Source: Halocafeteria seosinensis
Lineage: Eukaryota; Sar; Bigyra; Bicosoecida
DNA length: 17,073 nt
Assembly: GCA_001687465.1 (NCBI GenBank)
Contig: LVLI01000356.1
Location: 1 to 17,073, forward strand
Reading direction: 5' to 3'
The notes below the pieces were generated by a model. That model ran no database searches. It was not told where the DNA came from and saw only the letters and a list, made by a program, of their open reading frames with translations. Of this stretch, positions 1-8,200 are shown piece after piece. Numbering within the stretch: the first letter of the stretch is position 1; the number at the start of each line of letters is the position of its first letter. The translations under genes and the position numbers were made by a program.

Positions 1-1748
1 GCTACACGAATTGACTTATACGTGCAAGAGGAAACTAACAACAATATCCTCCCAATCCTATTAAGCAATGAACTGCTAGCTAGCCATGCGGAGGTCCCAT
101 GGGATGTGACGGAAAGGGATACTGAAGTTCGGGTCTGCGTGAATGCTTTGAAGTCACTCGTTTATGCTGCCTCCTAGTGGAACAGCGTGCCTGTAGCTGC
201 CAGACACGGGCGCCAGCTGCTATCTCCCTATTACCCTTGTAGCGGCTAACATCCAGCTGCCGGTGGGCCATCAGTCACATCTTCGTCGTGGTCTGGTGAT
301 AGGTGAACCTCTCAGTTCCAGCTTGTTCAGGAATTCGTGGAGATACACGTACATTCTTCAGTAAGAGCTGCCCCAAGTATGCATACGGAACTTCCTCGAG
401 ATTACCGAATGGCAAGATATTATTAGTCTCTCTTCATTGATGACGATACTGTGCAGACAACCTTCACTACCCGCAGTGTAACTCCTCCTGTGTTCTGTGT
501 TGGCGTACCTCTTTAGTTCAATTTTTTACAGATACTGGAATTGGTTCACCCTCGGTAGTGACGTCAAGCAAGGATTACGACACTGCCTCTGGGAAACTGA
601 TTGGACAGTTGATACCGGATCCCAACCGCACCGTCCATGTACATCTCGTAGTATTGCAACCAAATGTGGTTTCAAGGGCTAAACTAGTACAGAGCAGAGG
701 GGTTGATCACGTTGGAGGGCAGTCGTCCAGCGGCGCAGTTCCATCAGGTTCAATGGCGGTGCTTGTAATTGGTTGTATTCTAAGCCTTTTGGCGATACTA
801 GAGTTGGGATTCGTTCTACAAAAGCAGCGCCGGAGTACCTCCGTTTCTAATGAAAATTCGGGAATCGCTTTGGAAAGTGGCGACAGCGGCGAGAGCAAAG
901 AGCGGCGGAGAAGCCATTTCCTAAGCCCTTTTGCTGCACCCGAGCAGCACCGTGGAATCGAAATGTTTAATCCAAATATGGAGGAGAGTAGTCGAAGTTT
1001 AGGGATGGAATCCGCCAAACCAGGTACGCGGACATCCACATTGCTCATCCCTGCTGGCACGGAGGGTGCGAGATCCTCACTAAGTCGCAACAGCACTCGC
1101 GGAGCGAAGGGATCTCGTGGCAGTATGGGAGCATCCGGAAACCGACTGGTACAGGGACGTCAAGGTCGTGCTAGTACAAAAAGCGAGTCTGCCCCCAATG
1201 CAGAGGGATCAAAGAAACACAAACGCAGTTCCTTTGGCCAGGTGCTTTCGTCATTTCAAGGGAAAACCGATGGGAGCAACAATGAGCACAAACAAGACAA
1301 GAGTAGAGTTGTTGATGTCGTGGATGATCCCACTGAAGGCGAAGATAAAACCTTCACTCGGAGCAGCCGAGTTTTAAAACTTGCGTCTTCTGAGTCTAAA
1401 AGCGACAAGGTAAAGCCACAAAGAGCAAAACACAGAAGAGGTAGCGAAGCACGTCAGGATCGCTCGCAAAGGTTCGGTTCTGGCACAGCAACAAAACGGG
1501 GGAGAGGGCGCGGACGTCCAAGCCGCCCCACCACTGCCACCCGTCGCCCTACAGGCGCAACCAGCAATCAAGCCATGGGTGGGACACATCTCGGGGGGGA
1601 TCTTGGAGAGGTATTCCATGGCACGAGGGGCACTGACCGGCAACTGCAAGCCCAAAACCCATCTGCAGCTTCCCGCGGCTCTCGCTATCAAGAGGATTCC
1701 TTTGAGTGCGCGAATCCGTTGGCAGCTGCTGCAGCCAAGAAGAAGTAG
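1..1748 (+). CDS. Single-pass membrane protein with long basic Ser-rich tail (5' partial, spliced)
   Basis: No family recognised. The well-supported part is an intron at 377-456 (80 nt, GTATGC donor, GTGCAG acceptor) joining an exon ending at 376 (phase 1) to an open exon 457-1748. The joined frame stays open across the splice and reads into a short Cys-rich lumenal segment (three Cys around 477-500), N-glycosylation sequons (NSS, NRT), one hydrophobic segment of about 22 residues at 753-818 followed at once by K/R residues, then a tail of about 310 residues rich in Ser, Arg, Lys and Gly, ending in three Ala-flanked lysines before TAG. This is the layout of a type I membrane protein with a disordered cytosolic tail. 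Upstream, frame 1 is open from base 1 to a stop near 175 and again from 307; an acceptor at about 315-330 would join these in phase, but the donor (perhaps near 139) is unresolved. The true start lies outside the window. The last exon is likely real; the 5' structure is uncertain. Confidence 0.6.
377..456 (+). other. Intron in the 5'-partial membrane-protein gene
   Basis: GT-AG intron of 80 nt with donor GTATGC and acceptor ACTGTGCAG. Removing it joins a phase-1 exon end to two bases that complete an Asn codon, and the resulting frame runs without a stop to 1748. Unspliced, the upstream frame meets a stop at 424. No other acceptor gives an open join: one after the T-rich TTTTTTACAG at 531 does not match the phase of the GTAAGA at 361. 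Confidence 0.55.
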
Positions 1749-1859
1749 TCACCAAACGTAGTCGATTATCCATACTAGAGAGTAGTCACGCCAATATCGC
1801 TTCTAAAATAATACAAATCTCACTTAACCGTACCGTTGACACATCCTAGTTAGGTGGTA

Positions 1860-2822
1860 TCAGTATTTGTTTGAATAGACAGCTGCACCCGCTTTGGTCG
1901 GGGCGATTTGCACCACTTCGCCCGGTTCGAATGAGGGGAGCTCGCGAGTAACTTCATCGATGAGAGAAGGGTCCAAATGGTCCCCTGTTATTCGACTTCC
2001 AGTTAAATGCTTGGGGAGAATCACTTCAAGCAGGTCGAACCTCCAGTCATCTTCCCGATATTGGGCATCAATGCTTACTACTGCAGCTTCTTTGGGAAGT
2101 GGGGACGGCGCTGTGGCTGTTTCGTTCGTCCGCGAAATGGAAACGGCCGAACTGACTGGACCTCGACACAAAAACAATCCACGAGCTTCTCCTTCCGTCG
2201 AGTTTCCTCGGAAAGGCCCAATAGGCACCAAAGGATTCCCTAGACGTCCAGTTATCCGCGGATCGCGACTAAGCATGGTCAGTGTCCGAGAAATGAACTC
2301 ACTTTTCTGTGAGTAGAGTAAAACAAAGCAGGAGACGAAGAAGAATCTGATTGCTCTATTCACACCCAGGTGTGTGTAGGTAATAGAGGTGAGATACACG
2401 TACATCAGACGTTTTCTGAATTCTACGTAGTGACACTGCCAACCCAGTTCCGACAGCCAAGCCAATCGCTCCCTGCGTTCCAAACATTCATTCGATAGTT
2501 GACAACGTGATTGCCAAAGCCGTAAACGTAAACGTACCCAGATGGCGAAATGGGACAATCTTTGGCCCAACGTTATATCTTCCGAGAAATTCTGCCTCGT
2601 TTTGGTTCCGGCCTGAATCCAATGGAAGCCAGTCTCCTGCTGCTGCTCTACCTCGCCCGCGGGTGTCTCCTCGGGTCGCTGCTGCTGCTTGGTGAGGGGT
2701 TCCTGTCCGTACAAGAAATAGTGCGCACCATATGCGACAGCTCCTCCTCCTAGAATCGCGATGAAATGTCCATGGGACTTTTGCGTTAAGGAGGCCGCGG
2801 CGTCCGCCAACCTCGAATACAT
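1860..2822 (-). CDS. COA1/TIM21-like mitochondrial membrane protein (three exons)
   Basis: Spliced model: exons 2822-2652, 2472-2404 and 2306-1860, all phase 0, about 228 residues. Introns are 179 nt (GTAGAG...GCAG) and 97 nt (GTACGT...ACTCACAG). The unspliced ORF reads through both introns but loses a clear membrane helix that appears in another frame at 2472-2404. The model has a Gly/Ala-rich hydrophobic segment at residues 19-39, a Q/E/P-rich linker, a second segment at 58-73 ending LRRIQK, then a soluble domain. In that domain a helix with LSRDP leads to RLGNPL, followed by a Gly/Ser stretch and strands ending in DDWRFDLLEV. This order (membrane anchor, helix, LG-P-L, beta sheet with a W in a late strand) is typical of COA1 and TIM21, small inner-membrane proteins of respiratory-complex assembly and import. 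Which of the two is undecided. An ATG at 2487 would give a shorter one-helix form of about 176 residues. The family is inferred from pattern. Confidence 0.58.
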   Translation of the reverse strand: MYSRLADAAASLTQKSHGHFIAILGGGAVAYGAHYFLYGQEPLTKQQQRPEETPAGEVEQQQETGFHWIQAGTKTRQNFSEDITLGQRLSHFAIWVRLRLRLWQSRCQLSNECLERRERLAWLSELGWQCHYVEFRKRLMYVYLTSITYTHLGVNRAIRFFFVSCFVLLYSQKSEFISRTLTMLSRDPRITGRLGNPLVPIGPFRGNSTEGEARGLFLCRGPVSSAVSISRTNETATAPSPLPKEAAVVSIDAQYREDDWRFDLLEVILPKHLTGSRITGDHLDPSLIDEVTRELPSFEPGEVVQIAPTKAGAAVYSNKY

Positions 2823-3226
2823 TTCGACAGAACAAGACACACGCTCACCGTATGCAATATATGTCGATACAACAATAGATCCGTTAAATGAGAATAGGTG
2901 CCCCTCCCCCCAATGGATTCTCGTTTTCTCGCCAATTCCTTTTGTCAGCTGTTGTCTGTCAGCCACTAGTAGACTGGCACAAGTTGAAGTTTGTAACTGA
3001 AACCTTTGTTTGTCAGGTTGGTTGTAAGACGCTCTCCGAGGTCCTAGGAGATCCGTGCATCGTTCAATCATTCTATGAGGCAATTTTAGTGGATGAGATA
3101 TTGTAATGAAAGATTGATATCTGTTGCTCTTGTCTCCTCTTGAGTGGGCAGAAGCGTTGAAAAGAGGAGTCTCAGAAAAGATTGTTCTAACCGTTGGAAT
3201 TCAAACTCGACATATTTGGGTTCATT
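2823..3226. promoter_or_regulatory. Shared divergent promoter region between COA1-like gene and TMEM107
   Basis: About 400 bp separate the start codons of two divergently transcribed genes, so both promoters must overlap here. I see three copies of the hexamer TGTCAG on the plus strand (2943, 2957, 3011), a CCAAT at 2929-2933 and a short AT-rich GCAATATATG near 2854-2863. No strong TATA box stands out. The minus-strand frame remains open through part of this region, but its residues look non-coding and no conserved domain appears, so I treat it as 5' untranslated sequence. Confidence 0.4.
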
Positions 3227-3794
3227 ATGGGATATCAAGGGTTAAGCGTGGTTCTACCCACGCGTTTCCTCGCGACGATGGGTTTTTTTATTGTCACGAT
3301 CCTCGCCTTCTACCACAAGGATCAGAACATTGCAGCAGGGCTGCAGACGAATGCATCGAGCGACGAGTTTGAGGGCGCGGAGGACTCATTCCTCGCAGCA
3401 TGGGGATTATCCATCATAGGCTTCGTTATAACTTTGGGAGGACTTTTGACAGGCACTACAATGTTATTGCAAAAGGTAAGTTTGGGTTGATCTTTTTTAT
3501 ACTCAATGATGTGGGTGATGAACTCGTGATTTATGGCATCCCACGCAGGTGAACCTCATCAACATCTTACTGCACTTTCTAGGGGCTGTGTTCACTGCTT
3601 TCTTCATCGTGGATGAGTGGCATTATCGATCGTTTTGGTACGTCGTGCAACTCGTGGACCAGAAAGGCATCTACTACGTGCAAGCGACTATCCGCTGCTG
3701 CAGGGCCATTTTTGGGATTTTCTCCTTGATTCCGGCGATCGTTGAAACAGCCATGTTCATTTCCATCTTTGGTTTGAATGCCATCGTATACTAG
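3227..3794 (+). CDS. TMEM107: Transmembrane protein 107 (ciliary transition zone), three exons
   Basis: Exons 3227-3475, 3549-3637 and 3704-3794 give 142 residues, very close to the human protein (about 140). It starts at an ATG followed by LPTRFL, matching the family's N-terminal PSRFL-type motif. There are four hydrophobic segments: about residues 13-31, 57-77, 86-103 and 113-135. The hallmarks DEWHYRSFW, then LIPAIVETAMF, then FGL near the C-terminus align with the family without gaps once the second intron is removed. TMEM107 belongs to the MKS module of the ciliary transition zone, which gates membrane protein entry into cilia. Intron 1 (3476-3548, 73 nt) has GTAAGT and CACGCAG. Intron 2 (3638-3703, 66 nt) is in frame and without stops. 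The gene is head-to-head with the COA1-like gene. Two TGTAA motifs (3803, 3815) lie just after the stop and could be polyadenylation signals; that is only a guess. Confidence 0.88.
3638..3703 (+). other. Cryptic 66-nt in-frame intron of TMEM107
   Basis: It begins GTACGT after TTTTG and ends CTGCTGCAG before GGCC. Its length is exactly 22 codons and it has no stop in the reading frame, so it would be read as an insert of 22 residues (starting YVVQ and containing DQKG and a CC pair). That insert falls inside the conserved motif linking the third and fourth membrane helices, where other TMEM107 proteins have none. Removing it restores the family spacing and length, which is why I call it an intron. 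Confidence 0.75.
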
Positions 3795-4262
3795 TCATTT
3801 GTTGTAACACATCTTGTAACTGTTAATTACCGGAATGCTTCTATTCTTTAGGGAAGATATTGATATTTAGCTACCAGGTGACGCGGAATGCTAGGGTACA
3901 AGATTTACACCTACCTCCAGTGGAGAACTATATATTAGGAGAGCAGAAAAGCTACTTCAGCTACAGCTCTGTGGCTGTATTATCAATAAGGGAGCCAACG
4001 ACATACTCCATGCCCCACGTCCAAGAGACACCATATGTCGTTCTCGTATAGAGGGCAAGGAGTTCGTAAATCATGTGTCTTGGAGATACATTCCAGTATT
4101 TTTCAATGATACATAAGGCCTTTGCGGAATGTGACTCATGTGTGAGTTCTCTTTTATAACGGATGTCGGGGTGTACAGTGCATGTCCACTTCATGGATGC
4201 CAGCAATGCACCATCGCCGTGAGAATTTCACACTATGAGATTGTTATGCAGCTCTAGGGCAG

Positions 4263-4285
4263 CGTTGGTAATGACACTACCAACG
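4263..4285. repeat. Short inverted repeat (8-bp arms, 7-nt loop)
   Basis: CGTTGGTA and its perfect reverse complement TACCAACG flank a 7-nt loop. It lies in non-coding DNA between TMEM107 and the LRR-AAA gene. Function is unknown and such a hairpin may arise by chance. Confidence 0.5.
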
Positions 4286-4517
4286 TCTTGCTAGGAAAAC
4301 GATGCGGGAACCGTTGTAGGCTGTAGGCGGAAGATACATCACAATCTTGGTCGTTCCATATCAGAGTATTAATACATTACGATGTCCTAGGTGCAACTCG
4401 TTTGCTACAATTCTGAGAATCTGAAGCTGAAGCTTGAATCGAAATAGTGTTAACAAGTCAGGAAGGAATACTGTAGATCCCTGAACGCTACTGCATCTAG
4501 TTTCTACAGTCCACATT

Positions 4518-4548
4518 GCGTACGTACGCCGGCAGGCTATAAATTATA
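4518..4548 (+). promoter_or_regulatory. 12-bp palindrome followed by a TATA-like box
   Basis: GCGTACGTACGC (4518-4529) is a perfect 12-bp palindrome. Nine bases later comes TATAAATTATA (4538-4548), a good TATA-box match. The pair looks like a core promoter with an upstream site for a dimeric factor. The nearest downstream start codon on this strand is 5237, almost 700 bp away, so it would need a long leader, a 5' UTR intron or a non-coding transcript. Promoter function is inferred from sequence only. Confidence 0.35.
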
Positions 4549-4555
4549 CACTCTA

Positions 4556-4597
4556 CTGAACAGTCTCTAGGGGAAACTGAACAGTCTCTAGGGAGAA
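4556..4597. repeat. 21-bp tandem duplication
   Basis: Two adjacent 21-bp copies, each beginning CTGAACAGTCTCTAGGG (4556-4576 and 4577-4597), differ only in the last few bases. They lie directly downstream of the TATA-like box, where a transcript start would fall. Confidence 0.8.
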
Positions 4598-5131
4598 CGG
4601 GATCCAGTAAACTTCAACAGCATCAACAGCAATTACAAACCCCCGTCGATACCGGTTAGCCGCGAAAGCTACTGAAGAGAAACGAGCAAGGCCTTCGAAC
4701 CGGGACGATGTCTTCAGTATTTGACGTGGGCAGAAGCATGCACGAAAGACAACAGTAACCCCGAAGCAGTAGCCACATCATTCTGTTTACTCCTTTATTA
4801 ATGTATCGCTCTTGGTCGCCTTCTGGGAGCGAGAAGTGTAGACAACTCCGGTTTTAGGTACTACTGTACATACTCCCATTAGAGTTCTGACTACCTCCAT
4901 CGCCTCATTCCTGACCGTGCAACATCCACTTTCTATCCGTTGATCCCGTCACTCAGCGCGCGCGAAAAATCTTGGGATGAGCAATTCACATTGTGTCGAC
5001 AGCTGGGGTTGAGAATCGGATTGTTGCATTTTCTTGTCTCTCTTTTTCTCTCACTCTCTGTTGTGGTAGCGCAGTACTCGTATCCTGCTTGGATCAGTGT
5101 TGATGGAGGGAGACAAATACCTGAGCCAGGG

Positions 5132-5153
5132 AAAAAAAAACAAAAAAAAAAAA
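5132..5153. repeat. A-rich tract (A9-C-A12)
   Basis: A run of nine A, one C and twelve A, about 85 bp before the LRR-AAA start codon. It is followed by T-rich sequence (5203-5223). It may be a nucleosome-excluding promoter element or simply a low-complexity tract. Confidence 0.7.
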
Positions 5154-5236
5154 CCTGAAGGCCCAATTACAGTACACTGTATCATTCTTTACTGCTTCAA
5201 GACATATTTTTTCATTTTTCAAATTGTTTGGGAAAA

Positions 5237-8200
5237 ATGTGGGGGACACACGCAAAGATGTATGCTCGAGGCACACAAGATGAAATAGAGCGGATCCGAA
5301 GGAATGATCCTGGTTTAACTGAGGCGTTCTTCGGTGGATCTGGCCTAGGAGACCAGGGTGCCCAACAAATAGCAGATGCACTACGAGTGAATACGCATCT
5401 GGCTTGGATTCATAATACGAGTCTGACCAAGATTTATTTAAACAATAATCAAATAGGTGAGCAGGGGGCCACATCTTTGGCGGATGCACTACGAGTGAAT
5501 ACGAGTCTGGGTACGGTTGTTTTATTCGGCAATCAAATAGGTGATCAAGGGGCCACATCTTTGGCGGATGCACTACGAGTGAATACGAGTCTGACTAGGA
5601 TTGATTTACACACCAATCAAATAGGTGAGCAAGGGGCCACATCTTTTGCGGATGCACTACGGGTGGATACGAGTCTGACTTGGATTCGTTTAGATAACAA
5701 TCAAATAGGTGATCGAGGGGCCACATCTTTGGCGGATGCACTACGAGTGAATACGAGTCTGACTGAGATTGGTTTAAGCAACAGTCAAATAGGTGATCGA
5801 GGGGCCACATCTTTGGCGGATGCACTACGAGTGAATACGAGTCTGACTACGATTGTTTTAGAAAACAATAAAATAAGTAATTCTATCACGCATGATATCA
5901 ACCAACTATGTCGCAGGAATCGGGTAAGCGATATCTATATTCATTCGCTTCGTCTGTTAGTTGCTCACGCATGTGACGAGGACCAACGAATAGACTTGTA
6001 TGAAATCCCGTTTGTGTGATTTCTCGCAGAATGAGCCTGCGCGAGCACAACGCGAAGCTGTAAAAGAAAGGAGAGCGCGGGCACAACGCGAAGCAGCTGA
6101 AGAAGAAAGGAGAAGGCAATCATTCGCTGCGTTCGGCCCAAATCCAACTGTTCAAGATTACCTACATTATCTTTGCGAAACTTATCCGAAACATCAGGAA
6201 ACAACCTTAGAAGAAGTAATAAACCTAACTGGTGTTGCTCGAAAGGCAATCAAAGCCTTCTTGGATCAGGATTTCAGCAAATTATCCAGTCATTGGGATC
6301 GGATTACGCAACAGTCAACGGAGTTATGCGACGCCATGATTGGTCATCTCTCAACTCAGTGGAACCTGCCTTCGTCAGTTGTTCAATCGGTTCTCAAAGG
6401 ATCGTGTTCAGAGCAGGATCTGTCCTTGCAACAAGCAGTTCAAATCTACCTTGGGCGTGGCGCACCCCCGTTTCTACGAAAACAGGCCTGCTCAATCGTG
6501 GCAGCACGTCTCCCCAGAGGGGAGTGTCTGGAGAGATGGAAAGAAGCCGAAGGCACCCTGGTTCTGGATCACCAAAGTGTTGAGTGTAGTGATGCGTCCC
6601 GAGATATCCAGGTACCGCGGGACATTTTCTTCAATGGGCAAGGTCTTCAGGCGCAGAGGTTTATGAACGATGGAGATGAGCTCGGTCAAAACACCGGGAC
6701 CGATACTACTGAAGAAGGTAGCCCTGTCTCTGACATACAAACCCCAACAAGTTCACAATGTCAGTGGACATTTGACACAACCATGTGCGGAAATGGAGTA
6801 GACGTCAAAGAGGATGGTCAGTTTGTGACCTTTGCCGTCCAACAAAAAGGGCAGTCTCGCCGTAATAAGCGTTCAGCTTTTACGGGCATTCGGGGAACTT
6901 CGGCGTTTAGCAAAGACTCGGGGCGTGTCCAAGAATGGACAATGACGGTTCAAACCCAGGGGAGCGGTCGGACTGAGCTGGGACTAGTGGATGAAACTTT
7001 TGATATTTCGCGGTCAGTTGAAAAGAATCACATGCTCGGCAAGTACACCGGATCACTGGGGCTCTGGATTTCGTCGCGCGACGCAGAAGATGATGTTCAC
7101 GTGGAACTTTGGGAGGGGAACAAGAAATTGGGAGAGTCCAGGTGTGCCTTACCTGGTCATCCATCTTTCACGACGGAGACGGAATCTGATCAATTACAGT
7201 TTCAGTTTGAATTCGATGAAACTACTGGCAACTTGACAATCTCTTGCTTCTCTTCTGTACTTTTCCACTCTGTGAGGAGTTCGTTGAGTGATAACGGGAA
7301 CAATGTTTACCCGGCCGTATGCAGTCGAACTAAAAATGCATCGGTTCGATTGTCAAGCGCCAACGTACGTCTCCCAACTGCTACTGCTGGGAGAAGAAAC
7401 CACGACAGTAACGGAGTCCCAAAATCACAAGGACAGACCAACACTACGGCAGAGTATACCAAAGAAGATATACTCAAGAGAGTGAAACAACACGCGTGTC
7501 TGGTGTGGTGCACATTAGGTAGTTTTGTTGCCCCATCGTCGTCCTCTCTGTCTGTAGATGAAGTATGCAATGCGGACGAAGTACTCCGCGCACTCATTAC
7601 AGGGGTATATCCTGCCAGCCTAGAGATTGCATTGGACGATGAGTCCTCATTGGTGGCTACCTTGGCAAAATACGAATTATCGGGAGCTCTGGACGCGACG
7701 CTGCATTTGACGGGTGCGTCCCTATTTTCGCGAAATGACCACGGAGAAGCGTTGCTGGATACCCTATGTCAATACAGTCCAAAGTTATGCAAGCAAGTTT
7801 TGGAACGTCAGCTAGAGCAGTTATGCCAACAGATATCGTCGGGACATTCAACCGTTCGAAAAGCCTTTGGTTCCTTAGAGTCTCTGTGTGCTCGAGTGTT
7901 CCCGGACAAAGCTTCTCTCAAAGCAGGACTTCCTGGTCTGGTCCCGTCTCTCCATGGCAAGGCCCAAGGAGAGCAAATGCTGTGGGACAAAGCTTGGGAT
8001 GAGGTTCAAGACATTGAAGGGTGCTACATACTCGAAAAGGGTAGCTTGTATCAGCTTCTTTCTCGTGCGTACCCTGAAGCGTATCTACTTGCAATGCTGA
8101 CGTGTCTAAATGGAGGGGACGATTTTGAAGAGTATGCGATGGAATACGAGTCAAGATACCAGAAAATAGTGAGCAATGTGGAAGCTCAGAGCGTACTAAC

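Larger units (their letters stand above)
3795..5236. other. Gene-poor intergenic region upstream of the LRR-AAA gene
   Basis: About 1.4 kb with no ORF that I can support. Small open frames exist (3860-4051 plus, 3961-4206 minus, 4940-5158 plus), but none shows a domain, a repeat or a convincing splice partner. The region does contain several short structured elements listed separately: a hairpin, a 12-bp palindrome, a TATA-like box, a 21-bp tandem duplication and an A-rich tract. A promoter and 5' leader for the downstream gene are expected here. Confidence 0.5.

Noticed and set aside
196-361. Open frame 2 segment followed by a GTAAGA donor
   Set aside because: It looks protein-like, but the donor phase does not match any good acceptor leading into the long downstream exon, whereas the GTATGC donor at 377 does.
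497-682. Short plus-strand ORF with an aromatic-rich N-terminus
   Set aside because: It overlaps the well-supported frame of the membrane-protein gene in another phase and shows no domain.
3549-3794. Separate small membrane-protein gene starting at 3549
   Set aside because: The start is GTG directly after a CAG acceptor; it is the second and third exon of TMEM107.
3961-4206. 81-codon minus-strand ORF in the intergenic region
   Set aside because: No recognisable domain or partner exon, and no promoter evidence; length is within chance for this base composition.
5094-5825. Minus-strand ORFs with a repeated MHPPKMWPLDHLFDC-like peptide
   Set aside because: They are the antisense of the 84-bp LRR repeats; the periodicity comes from the plus-strand coding repeats and no independent domain is seen.
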